This document shows positions 25,701 to 33,448 of a DNA stretch of 64,000 nt, one piece after another; the stretch's first letter is position 1; each line of letters begins with the position of its first letter. The notes under the pieces are model-generated. The model made no database searches. It saw nothing but the letters and a program-made list of their open reading frames with translations, and had not been told where the DNA came from. Location of the stretch: the NCBI GenBank assembly GCA_046351215.1, contig JAXLYX010000010.1:124001-188000 (forward strand), written 5' to 3'. Both the position numbers and the translations under genes were made by a program. Source of the DNA: JAXLYX01 sp046351215 (GTDB taxonomy: Bacteria > Myxococcota_A > Polyangia > Polyangiales > Houyiibacteriaceae).

Positions 25701-27338
25701 GCGCTGCAGGGCAAGACGCTCGTGGTCGGTGCCGCAGGCGCCAACGCCTCGAACGGCAAGGCGTACGTCTACGTCGGGCAGGACGCGACCTGGCCCCTCC
25801 AGACGAGCCTCGCGCCGGCCTCCTTCACGGGCCAGAGCTACGCGGGCTTCGGGTCCATGCTGGCCCTCTCGAACCGCGTGGCGGTCGTCGCCGCTCCGAA
25901 TTGGAGCGACACGCACCAACCCGCCGCGGGTCGCGCGTTCCCCTTCGCGTTCGCGGGCTACCCCGGCGATGCCTGCAGCGCGGCGAACCAATGCGTGACC
26001 GGCCTCTACTGCACCGCGGGCAACTGCTGCGATCAGGTGAGCTGCGGCAACTTCCGATGCGGCGCGGCCTCGTGTCTCACCCAGTGCACGATGGACTCCG
26101 AGTGCATCACGACGGCCTATTGCAGCGGCACGTCCTGCCAGGCGCGCAAGGCCGACGGCCAGACCTGTGCCGCGGGCCGTGAGTGCCTCTCGGGCAACTG
26201 CAACGGCTCGGGTGTCTGTGGGCCGGCGATCACGCCGGACGCCGGAACGGACGGCGGCACGGGCGCGGACGGCGGCACCGGCGACGGCGGCGGCAGCGGC
26301 GGCGACGGCTCGATGAACGGCCTGCGCAGCGAGCCCTCGACGGGCCTCTGCTCGGCATCGCCGGCGGGCGGCGGCTCGAGCCCCTCGAGCCTCCTCGTGC
26401 TCGCCGTCGCGGCGATCGTGCTGGCCTCGCGCCGGCGTGGTCGGGCGCTCTCGAGCGTCATCGGCCTCGTGCTCGTCACCTCCCTCGCGCTGGCCCCCTC
26501 GAACGTGCGCGCCCAGACGACGGATCAGGAAGCCGTCGCACGCGCCCAATTCCAGCTCGGCCAGGCCTACTTGAACGACGGCCGCTTCCACGAAGCCGGA
26601 CAGGCGTTCGAGGCCGCCTACGCCGCGTCCAATCGCCCGCAGCTCCTCTACAACGCGTACGTCGCCTACCGCGACGCGCAGGAGCTCGAGAACGCGGCGA
26701 GCGCTCTCCGTCGGTTCATCGCCGCGGATCCGAACGCGGATACGCCGATGATGCGCGGCCGTCTCGAGGCGCTCGAGCGCCAGATCGCGTCCGAGCGCGC
26801 GGCGCGCGACGCGGCGGCCGCGGGGGCCACCACCACGGCCGCGACGACCGCCGCGACGACCACGACGACCACGGCGACGACCACGACCGCCACGACTCCG
26901 ACGGAGACGGCGGCTACCACGAGCCCGGAGACGACGGCGGAGCCCTCGAGCGAGGCCTCCGAATCGCACGGCTCGAACGGCCGACGCATCGCGGCCTACA
27001 GCTTGATCGGCGGAGGCGCGGCGCTCGCCGTCGTCGGCTTCTCCGTGAGCGCGGCTCGCCTCGGCGCCGAGCAGGACCGGCTGAACGGCCACTGCGGCTC
27101 GTCCGCCGGTCTCCCGGCAGGGCAGTGCTACGACGACGCCGTCGTCTCCGACGTCGAGAGCAAGACGACCATGCTCCGCGCCGTGGGCTGGAGCTCGCTC
27201 GCGGTCGGCGTCGGCGCCGCCGCGGCGGGCGTCGTGCTCCTCGTCACGGGGCACTCCTCGGACGAGCCCCCTCGCGTGACGCCGACGGCCGGCTGCGTGC
27301 GGGACGGCTGCATGCTCGGGGCCCGCGGCCGCTTCTGA
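22761..27338 (+). CDS. FG-GAP double-propeller surface protein fused to a TPR membrane protein
   Basis: 1525 residues, unusual architecture. Signal peptide and a 280-residue N-terminal domain; then 14 FG-GAP-like repeats (about residues 285-1050, pattern FG-S/T-x-A/V ... VGAP), enough for two seven-bladed propellers. A Cys-rich region (about 1069-1155) and a Gly/Asp linker lead to a MYXO-CTERM-like anchor (SSLLVLAVAAIVLASRRRGR, about 1208-1227), where such proteins normally end. Here the frame continues into a signal-peptide-like segment ending NVRA, a TPR-like domain (1254-1343), a Thr/Ala-rich stretch and two transmembrane helices (about 1410-1433, 1479-1497). Either a genuine fusion or two genes; an in-frame GTG at 26418 could start the second. 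Confidence 0.85.
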   Translation: MRRWAVALGMVGVATLGVAALGSEEVDPRSAAHSRRTSEIRAVRSEPGDSERGPAVRAEDLDRRAREGLRAAYLEARQADARDDVRFHAEETTTGLASRNPEGGFHTAYDREGVDVEHEGTGRTLSMRTRRLGCSGTMSDTTPGLPTRGDDARRVEWSHAGPVVAREWYLNGPLGLEQGYTVDSARCGDEPLVFEVELDGLAASERNGRVVLADESGREIFTYGELFAKDATGALLDSRLALVDRHVRIEVDARAARFPVVVDPLVATAETELHPDSSGDGETNDAFGTSVAYDGTWAAVGAPGHLAGYGAVYVFERTAASTWVRRQEIPNPDAANNTGTGGFGTSVALLGNRLGVGNPETDIGAGGDGYGSVYVYERPDGSTPFTMKSALARGGGGTQSTGERFGTSVALAPDGVRGDIFVAGAPGEGGDKGAVYHYRRALAASGTWSLQERITKATPTVGDEFGASVAVNDKRLLVGAPGAANGGRVYRFDGSAVNASFTSSAETAVAGSDTTGADRFGAAIDLDGSDFIVGAPNRTVGTNTQQGQAYFFSIAAATNNISQQGNPIVLSGGAAGDHFGSAVAVSTTVGSLVAIGAPDWGGGGTTQRGGVFGFVKVVNTWNLISSDLNPPPVAGQRVGASLANSGASMLVGVPAAAYQGRPNVGKVLAYQGTNPDGTIDPGRSDAQDSFGRSIAASGDLVVIGAPYDDSAGVGDGGAAYVFLRNAAMGTWSLEQKIVPPSGMGSLWFGYAVAIDGDRLAVGAPNYNGAFTSQGVAFVYSRVVATGGGATWNLEQTINDPAPGSAFTFGSAVGLSGAHLVVTAPGADAPGPIESAGKVVFFERTGAGANPWTQATGGGFTSTPTANDGTGFCAAIQGNWAFVGSPTGDQPAGGIDAGFVSVYRWNGSQWASIASVAASPYAAQERFGQSIAIDSTTVVVGIPGRSTGQGAIAIYSEVTGNWMLRTTLVSGVNGERFGSGVALQGKTLVVGAAGANASNGKAYVYVGQDATWPLQTSLAPASFTGQSYAGFGSMLALSNRVAVVAAPNWSDTHQPAAGRAFPFAFAGYPGDACSAANQCVTGLYCTAGNCCDQVSCGNFRCGAASCLTQCTMDSECITTAYCSGTSCQARKADGQTCAAGRECLSGNCNGSGVCGPAITPDAGTDGGTGADGGTGDGGGSGGDGSMNGLRSEPSTGLCSASPAGGGSSPSSLLVLAVAAIVLASRRRGRALSSVIGLVLVTSLALAPSNVRAQTTDQEAVARAQFQLGQAYLNDGRFHEAGQAFEAAYAASNRPQLLYNAYVAYRDAQELENAASALRRFIAADPNADTPMMRGRLEALERQIASERAARDAAAAGATTTAATTAATTTTTTATTTTATTPTETAATTSPETTAEPSSEASESHGSNGRRIAAYSLIGGGAALAVVGFSVSAARLGAEQDRLNGHCGSSAGLPAGQCYDDAVVSDVESKTTMLRAVGWSSLAVGVGAAAAGVVLLVTGHSSDEPPRVTPTAGCVRDGCMLGARGRF

Positions 27339-28283
27339 TCAGCGCACGGGCTCGATCCGCTTCTGGCCCTGCATCGTGACGCGCACGGTCATGTCGGCCG
27401 TGCCCTGTGGGGTCGGGACGTCGAGGTCGAGGGCGACCGCGAGGCCGGTCGTCTGCACGAGCGGCGGCATGGCTACGTCGAGCGGGAAGAATCCACCCAT
27501 CTCGAGCCGGAGCTCGCCGCGGCGGACGTTCGTCCCGGGCGGAAGCCCGTTCATGCGGGCGTCCACCGCATCGACCTCCGCCTCGACGACGAGCCCCGGG
27601 ACCGGGCCTTCGTTCCGCCGCTCGACGAGCCGCACCGAGCCGCTCATGCGCGCGGCGTCGAGACGGAAGGGAGAGGCGGAGGAGAGGCTCTCCGCGATCG
27701 CGGCGAAGTCCGGCTGCCAGGTCTCGCCGGCCGCACGCGGCGTCGTGCTGCCGAAGAGCGCGTCGTCGTTCTTCGCGGAGCGGGTCAGCGTGATCACCGC
27801 ATCGAGCGCCTCGAGCTGCTCGTCGGTGGCGGGAGCGCCGTCGATCGTCATGCGGGCTTCGCCGCGGGTCGCGGCCGTCTCGACCTCGACGACCTGCCCC
27901 TGCCGGAGGAGGGGCTGCACCTCGCCGGCCTTCGTGCGCTCGCAGGACTGCACCTGGTACCGGAGTCGAACGGCCTTGCCGTTCGCGTCGACCTCGAGCA
28001 CCTGCACCGCGGCCGCGAGTCGCACGGTCGTCGTCTGGTCGACGTCCTCGACGACCTGACCGCTCACCGTCACCGTCCGCTGCTCGCGCTGCGTCACCTC
28101 GTCGACGACGAGGTACCGCTCGCCGACGTGATGCGCGCGCTGCAGGTGGATCGGATACGAGGCGGATTCGCCGCTCGGCGTCGTGGCTCCGTGCGGCGTG
28201 CTCCCGCCGCACGCGCCGGCGAGGCCCCCGAGGGCGAGGAGGATCGGGAGGAGACGAGACGCGGTCGGACGACGGGAATTCAT
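27339..28283 (-). CDS. Hypothetical lipoprotein
   Basis: 314 residues. The signal peptide ends in GLAGACGG, giving a lipobox. The mature part is rich in beta strands (e.g. RYLVVDEVTQREQRTVTV, RLVERRNEGPVPGLVVEAEVDAVD) without a family I recognise. The ATG at 28283 overlaps the lysR stop by 4 bp (ATGA at 28280-28283), so it is translationally coupled to lysR; the much longer open frame upstream is the antisense of other genes. It ends flush with the FG-GAP gene stop (TGATCA at 27336-27341). Confidence 0.8.
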   Translation of the reverse strand: MNSRRPTASRLLPILLALGGLAGACGGSTPHGATTPSGESASYPIHLQRAHHVGERYLVVDEVTQREQRTVTVSGQVVEDVDQTTTVRLAAAVQVLEVDANGKAVRLRYQVQSCERTKAGEVQPLLRQGQVVEVETAATRGEARMTIDGAPATDEQLEALDAVITLTRSAKNDDALFGSTTPRAAGETWQPDFAAIAESLSSASPFRLDAARMSGSVRLVERRNEGPVPGLVVEAEVDAVDARMNGLPPGTNVRRGELRLEMGGFFPLDVAMPPLVQTTGLAVALDLDVPTPQGTADMTVRVTMQGQKRIEPVR

Positions 28284-29176
28284 CCGTCCAGTCGACCCGA
28301 GCCGCGCCCCCGTGACAAGGGGGCTCGTGCGCGCGGAGAGAGGGGAAAGCTCGTGACGAGCGTCCGATCCGCGAGCAGTGCCGCGCGGAACGCCGCAGCC
28401 GCCGGCGAGAGCTGAGCCGTGCCTCGGTGCACGAGGCGGAGCGGTCGCTTCACCGGCGTGCGCCGATCCGGGACGATCACGAGCTCGCCCCGCTCCACCT
28501 CGCCGACGACCGCGAGCCGCGAGAGCAGCGCGACGCCGAGGCCGATGACGAGGCTCTCCTTGATGGCGCCGATGCTCCCGAGCTCCATCGCGACGTCGGC
28601 CTCGGGGAAGTGGCGATCGAGGAGCGTGCGCGTGGTCGCGCCGCGTCGGAACGTGAGGAACGGAGCGCGCGAGGGATCGATCCCCGGCGCCGCGACGAGC
28701 ACGAGCTCGTCGTTGCGCCATCGCTCGCCCTCCTGCGCCGTGACGACGCCGAGGTCGAGCTCGCCCTCGCGGATCGCCTCCGACACGACATCGGTCACCG
28801 CCTCGACGAGCCGGAAGCGGATGCCGGGATGCTTCTCGCGGAAGCGCGCGAAGTACGCCGGCAGCATGTACGTGCACGCCGTGCTCCCGGCGCCGATCCG
28901 GACCTCGCCCGTGCGCAGGCCCGCGAGCTCCTCGATGCGCTTTCGTCCCTCCTCGAGCTCGTTCACCGCGGCTCGGGCATGCCCGAGGTACGCGTGTCCT
29001 TCGGCGGTCAGCTCCGCGCCGTGTCGACCGCGTACGAAGAGACGTCGCCCGAGCTGTTGCTCGAGCTTCTGGATCGAGGCGGAGAGCGCCGGCTGCGTCT
29101 TGTGCGCGCGGCGAGCGGCCTCGGTGAACGTCCCGTGCTCGACGACGAGCAGGAAGCAGCGGATGGAGTCGAGCAT
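28280..29176 (-). CDS. LysR-family transcriptional regulator
   Basis: 298 residues. N-terminal winged helix-turn-helix (TFTEAARRAHKTQPALSASIQKLEQQLGRRLF), linker helix, then the two-lobed periplasmic-binding-like effector domain (VRIGAGSTACTYMLPAYFARF, ELDLGVVTAQEGERW). It is divergent from the TauE/SafE exporter gene with a 79-bp gap, the classic arrangement for a LysR regulator and its target. It is also co-translated with the downstream lipoprotein. The last 25 residues are basic and low in complexity. Confidence 0.9.
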   Translation of the reverse strand: MLDSIRCFLLVVEHGTFTEAARRAHKTQPALSASIQKLEQQLGRRLFVRGRHGAELTAEGHAYLGHARAAVNELEEGRKRIEELAGLRTGEVRIGAGSTACTYMLPAYFARFREKHPGIRFRLVEAVTDVVSEAIREGELDLGVVTAQEGERWRNDELVLVAAPGIDPSRAPFLTFRRGATTRTLLDRHFPEADVAMELGSIGAIKESLVIGLGVALLSRLAVVGEVERGELVIVPDRRTPVKRPLRLVHRGTAQLSPAAAAFRAALLADRTLVTSFPLSPRARAPLSRGRGSGRLDG

Positions 29177-29255
29177 AGGTCTCGTTTATGGAATGCCGCC
29201 GTAGAATCGATTGGAATGATGATGCTCCGGGGGCCACCTTGTCCACCGAGGCCCC

Positions 29256-29972
29256 ATGAACGACCTGGCTCTCGTCCCGCTCGGCATCCTCGCCGGCCTG
29301 TTCACGACCCTCGCCGGGCTCGGCGGCGGCGTGATGCTCGTCGTCGTCCTCTCCGCGCTCTACGACCCTCGCTTCGCGCTCACGGTCACGGCGCCCGCGC
29401 TGCTCGTCGGCAACCTCCACCGCGCCATCCACTACCGCGAGGCGATCGACCGCCCCATCGCCAAGAGCTTCGCGCTCGGCGCCGTGCCCGGTGCGTTCCT
29501 CTTCGGCCTGCTCGCCGTCCGGCTGCCCGAGGTCGTGCTCTCCGTGCTCCTCGTCGGCACGACGCTGCTCGCCTTCGCGAAGGCCTCGGGGCTCGTCGAC
29601 CTCCGCCCGAACGGGGCCCTCGTCGGCCCGGCCGGCTTCGTCATCGGAGGCGTCGCCGCCACGAGCGGCGGCGGTCCGCTCCTCGCGAGCCCGCTCCTCC
29701 TCGCCTCCGGACTGGCGGGCGAGTCCTACGTCTCGACGGGCGCCGTCTGCGCGCTCTCCATGCACGTCGGTCGGCTCGCGGCCTACGGTCTCGGCGGCAT
29801 CGTGACGGCCCGGGTGATCGCGGTCGGGGCGCTGCTCTCGCTCTCGATCCTCGGCGGCAACCTCCTCGGCTCCCGGCTCCGGAAGCACCTCACCCCCGTC
29901 GCCTCGCGGCGGATCGAGCTCGGCGTCCTCGGCGCCTGCGTCGTGCTCGCGCTCGTCGGCGTGGGACGCTGA
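29256..29972 (+). CDS. TauE/SafE-family anion exporter
   Basis: 238 residues with 7-8 transmembrane helices in two related halves. Each half begins with the family pattern: PLGILAGLFTTLAGLGGGVM and PAGFVIGGVAATSGGGPLL. Such proteins export sulfite, sulfoacetate or other small organic anions. GAGG precedes the ATG at suitable distance. The divergent LysR regulator probably controls it. Together with the sulfate-binding protein, the persulfide dioxygenase-like protein and the rhodanese it hints at sulfur handling, but these genes are far apart and substrate is not provable here. Confidence 0.85.
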   Translation: MNDLALVPLGILAGLFTTLAGLGGGVMLVVVLSALYDPRFALTVTAPALLVGNLHRAIHYREAIDRPIAKSFALGAVPGAFLFGLLAVRLPEVVLSVLLVGTTLLAFAKASGLVDLRPNGALVGPAGFVIGGVAATSGGGPLLASPLLLASGLAGESYVSTGAVCALSMHVGRLAAYGLGGIVTARVIAVGALLSLSILGGNLLGSRLRKHLTPVASRRIELGVLGACVVLALVGVGR

Positions 29973-30089
29973 GCCCGGGCGCCCCGCGTTCCGGGGTCCC
30001 TGCCGGAGGGCCTCCCGAACGAGCGTTTGCGCCCTCGCCCTCCCCGGGCCACAACCACGCGATTCCGCTCGGAAAGAAGGAGCTCTCCC

Positions 30090-31199
30090 ATGAGGCGCGT
30101 CGGGTTCGTCGGTTGGCGTGGAATGGTCGGTTCGGTCCTGATGGACCGGATGAAGACGGAGGGTGACTTCCGTGGCTTCGAGCCGGTCTTCTTCACGACG
30201 TCGAACGTCGGCGGCAAGGGACCGGACGTGGGCCTCGCGACGGGTCCGCTCCTCTCGGCCCACGACGTGGCCGAGCTCTCGAAGTGCGACGTGATCGTCA
30301 CCTGCCAGGGCGGCGACTACACCACGGAGATCCACCCGCAGCTCCGCAAGTCGGGGTGGAAGGGCTATTGGATCGACGCCGCCTCGTCCCTCCGCATGAA
30401 GGACGACGCCGTGATCATCCTCGATCCGGTGAACCGCAAGGTCATCGACGAGGCGCTCGCGAAGGGCGTGAAGGACTACATCGGCGGCAACTGCACCGTG
30501 AGCCTGATGCTCATGGTCATGGCCGGCCCCATCGCGCAGGGCTGGGTCGAGTGGATCAGCTCGATGACCTACCAGGCGGCCTCGGGCGCCGGCGCGAAGA
30601 ACATGCAGGAGCTCGTCGCCCAGATGCGCACGATCGCGAACGCGGCCGCGCCCGTCCTCGACGACGCGAGCAAGACCGCGCTCGACCTCGATCGCAACGT
30701 CGCCGAGACGCTGAAGAGCCCCGCCTACCCGACGGAGAACTTCGGCGCGCCGCTCGCCGCGAGCCTGATCCCCTGGATCGACAAGGCGGTCGACGGCGGC
30801 CGTACCCGCGAGGAGTGGAAGGGCCACGCCGAGCTCAACAAGATCCTCGGCCTCTCCCCCGAGCTCCCGGTCGACGGCCTCTGCGTCCGCGTCGGCGCGA
30901 TGCGCTCCCACTCGCAGGCGCTCACCGTGAAGCTGAAGAAGGCCGTGCCGCTCGACGAGATCGAGGCCTCGATCCGCGAGTCGAACCCGTGGGCCAAAGT
31001 CGTCCCGAACACGATGGACGAGACGAAGAAGCTCCTCTCGCCGGCGGCCGTCTCGGGCACCCTCGACGTCGCGATCGGCCGCATGCACAAGATGCGGATG
31101 GGCGACGACTTCCTGACGGCGTTCACGGTCGGGGATCAGCTCCTCTGGGGCGCGGCCGAGCCGCTGCGCCGGATGCTGAACATCCTGCTCGAGCGCTGA
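30090..31199 (+). CDS. asd: Aspartate-semialdehyde dehydrogenase
   Basis: 369 residues, the length of the Gram-negative type enzyme. It reduces aspartyl-4-phosphate to the semialdehyde with NADPH, feeding lysine, diaminopimelate, threonine and methionine synthesis. N-terminal MRRVGFVGWRGMVGSVLM binds the nucleotide; the active-site Cys is in IGGNCTVSLM, the acid/base His in RVGAMRSHSQALT. The ATG at 30090 has AAGGAG 8 bases upstream; earlier in-frame ATGs are not supported. Single-gene unit, 117 bp after the exporter. Confidence 0.96.
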   Translation: MRRVGFVGWRGMVGSVLMDRMKTEGDFRGFEPVFFTTSNVGGKGPDVGLATGPLLSAHDVAELSKCDVIVTCQGGDYTTEIHPQLRKSGWKGYWIDAASSLRMKDDAVIILDPVNRKVIDEALAKGVKDYIGGNCTVSLMLMVMAGPIAQGWVEWISSMTYQAASGAGAKNMQELVAQMRTIANAAAPVLDDASKTALDLDRNVAETLKSPAYPTENFGAPLAASLIPWIDKAVDGGRTREEWKGHAELNKILGLSPELPVDGLCVRVGAMRSHSQALTVKLKKAVPLDEIEASIRESNPWAKVVPNTMDETKKLLSPAAVSGTLDVAIGRMHKMRMGDDFLTAFTVGDQLLWGAAEPLRRMLNILLER

Positions 31200-31274
31200 A
31201 GACCGGGCGCTGCGCTCGTGGGGAGCCCTCGGCCTCGCGCCGGGGGCTCGTCGTTTCGCGTCCAGGGACCGAGG

Positions 31275-33335
31275 TCAGGGCCGATCCGACTCGGAGCGCG
31301 CGAGCTCGCAGACGAGTGCGATGGACTGCTCGCGATGCCATCGTTCGAGGGATGCGAGCATCCGTTCGCGCACGTCGGGGAGGGCACGGTACAGGTCGTG
31401 CTCCTCGGCGGGATCGGCCACGCGATCGAAGAGCTGCACGACTCCGGTCTCGCGCCAGACGATGAGGCGGTGGCGGCCCTGCGTGAGGGAGACCGAGCCC
31501 GGGTACCGATCGAACGCACGCGCGTAGAGGTCCATGCGTCGACGCAGCTCCGCTTCGTCGCGTACGGGGCTCGCGCTGAACCTCGCGAGCGCCGGGCCCC
31601 CGGTCGAGAACGACTCGGCGACGATCGCCCGCTCCGGAGCGAGCGGCGAGAGGAGGACCTGCCCCTCCATCGCGTGGGGCGGGGCGATGCCCATCGCCCG
31701 GAGCACGGTCGGCGCGACGTCGATCACCGCCGCGGCGCCGGGCACCGTTCGTCCTTCGGTGCCGGGCACCACGAGCGCGAGGGGCACCTCGGCGATCCAC
31801 GAGTCGAGGTAGACGTGGTGTCCTTCGTGACCACGCTCGCCGAGCGCCTCGCCGTGATCGGCGAAGAACACGAACAGGGTGTCCTCGAGGCCGCCCTCGG
31901 CGCGCAAGGAGTCGACGAGCCGGCCGAGGGCCGCGTCCGCGTAGGCCACCTCGCCGTAGTAGAGGGAGGTCGACTCGGCACCGAACTCGAAGCCCGGATG
32001 AGGGACGTAGCGATGGTGTGGCTCGTAGAAGTGGACCCACACGGCGAAGCGCTCGTCACGCGCCCGGGCTTCCCTCACGAAGCCGAGGGTCTCGTCGACC
32101 TGGGACTGCGCGTCGGAGGCGGACCGGACGTCGACGTCCTGCAGCACGTAGCGACCGAAATCGGCACGTCGGAAGTACCTCGCCGAGGGAACGATCGCCA
32201 CCGTCCGTTCGACCTCGCGAGCGAGCGTCGAGAGCAGCGAGCGAGGCGGCACGGTCGCGAGGAGGATGCGGCCGGGAGGGAGGCCGGTGAAGGCGCCAGC
32301 GAGCGCGAAGAACGTGGCGGGGTAGGTCGTGTACGCCCTCTCCGGCACGAGCGCGCGCCGGGAGAGCGCTCGCGCGTTCGGCATGACGTCGCGGCCGCGC
32401 CACCGGGTGTCGAGCGCAGCCCGTCGGACCGAGTCGATCGACACGATCACCACGTTCCGGGCGATCGGCGGGTGGTCGAGGGCCACGCGCGGCGCAGGCC
32501 GAGGGCACGAGAAGGACCCACGCGGCGGCACGGCGAATCGCACCCGACGGGTCACGCGACGATCCGGGGCGGAGAAGAAAGCATCCACCGTGGCCCCGAC
32601 GCCGAGCGAGAGCTGCACGGAGCGACGCCCACTCTCGAAGCGGGGCTCTCGCGGCGTGGGGGCGACGAGGGCGAGGAGCGAGGCGATCGCGAGCGAGACC
32701 GCGGCTGCGACGGCGCGGCGGCGTTCGGCGAGGATCGCACGAGCCATCACGGAAGCGAGACCGAGGGTCGCGACGGAGTACGCGAGCAGGGCGGCCCGCT
32801 CGTAGGTGCGAGCCGCGATCGCAGCCACCACGGCGAGGCCGACGCTCGCCACGAGGGCGAGGATCGGCCCGACGGTCCGCCTCCGAGTCGAGGCGAGCGC
32901 GAGGACCCCCGTCGTCACCGAGACGAAGGCCACGGTTCCGAGCGCGACGACGAGCGAGCTCGGAAACGGTCCGTCCGAGACTCCCTCGCCGTCCGCGAGG
33001 GAGCGGGCCACCGTGAACGAAGGCGCCGTGGCGAGCAGGACGACGGCGAGCCGGGCGGCCGTCGGGCTGCGTCGTTCCAGCACGGAGATCCCGTGGAGGA
33101 GCGCTCCGAGGACCGTTCCGACCGGCAGGGCCAGACGAACGAGGTGTACCCCCACGCCGAGGGCGTCGCCGTGGGGAGCGCCCCCCCGCATCCGCTCCAG
33201 CAGCAGCCAGACGAACGCCGCGGCGAAGCCGCACGACATCGGCGCGAGGACGGCGAGCCATCCCGAGAGGGGCGGGACGGCCACGAGCCCGGTCTCGCGG
33301 CCCCCGGACGGCGCGCTCGAGGCTCGCGGCGACAT
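31275..33335 (-). CDS. Membrane alkaline-phosphatase-superfamily protein (sulfatase/LtaS-like)
   Basis: 686 residues from the ATG at 33335; a GTG at 33371 would add 12. The N-terminal 210 residues have about six transmembrane helices; the rest is a sulfatase-fold domain in the periplasm. Metal-site pieces are NVVIVSIDSVRR, HFYEPHHRYVPHPG, FFADHGEALGERGHEGHH and DVAPTVLRAMG. The nucleophile region reads AYTTYPATFFALAGAFTG, so Thr, not the Cys/Ser-x-Pro-x-Arg of sulfatases, is the likely nucleophile. That favours a phospho- or glycerophospho-transferase like LtaS or EptA over a sulfatase. Convergent with asd. Confidence 0.82.
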   Translation of the reverse strand: MSPRASSAPSGGRETGLVAVPPLSGWLAVLAPMSCGFAAAFVWLLLERMRGGAPHGDALGVGVHLVRLALPVGTVLGALLHGISVLERRSPTAARLAVVLLATAPSFTVARSLADGEGVSDGPFPSSLVVALGTVAFVSVTTGVLALASTRRRTVGPILALVASVGLAVVAAIAARTYERAALLAYSVATLGLASVMARAILAERRRAVAAAVSLAIASLLALVAPTPREPRFESGRRSVQLSLGVGATVDAFFSAPDRRVTRRVRFAVPPRGSFSCPRPAPRVALDHPPIARNVVIVSIDSVRRAALDTRWRGRDVMPNARALSRRALVPERAYTTYPATFFALAGAFTGLPPGRILLATVPPRSLLSTLAREVERTVAIVPSARYFRRADFGRYVLQDVDVRSASDAQSQVDETLGFVREARARDERFAVWVHFYEPHHRYVPHPGFEFGAESTSLYYGEVAYADAALGRLVDSLRAEGGLEDTLFVFFADHGEALGERGHEGHHVYLDSWIAEVPLALVVPGTEGRTVPGAAAVIDVAPTVLRAMGIAPPHAMEGQVLLSPLAPERAIVAESFSTGGPALARFSASPVRDEAELRRRMDLYARAFDRYPGSVSLTQGRHRLIVWRETGVVQLFDRVADPAEEHDLYRALPDVRERMLASLERWHREQSIALVCELARSESDRP

Positions 33336-33448
33336 CGGCGGCGTATACGTCAGTCCGCAGTGGGAGTCCACGCAGGCGTGCCTCGGCAGCCTCGATCGCG
33401 CGAGCTCGGGCGACGCCCTCGACGGGCGCGTGCTAGGCCACGGGCGTC

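Noticed and set aside
20949..27254. A 2101-residue open frame on the reverse strand
   Set aside because: It is antisense to the carboxylesterase and the FG-GAP gene, both with clear motifs. The translation is Arg/Glu/Ala/Asp-rich low complexity, as expected for a shadow frame in high-GC DNA.
27339..31088. A 1249-residue reverse frame as one gene
   Set aside because: Only the last 314 residues (from the ATG at 28283) form a credible lipoprotein. The upstream part is antisense to the exporter and asd genes or lies in a shifted frame of lysR.
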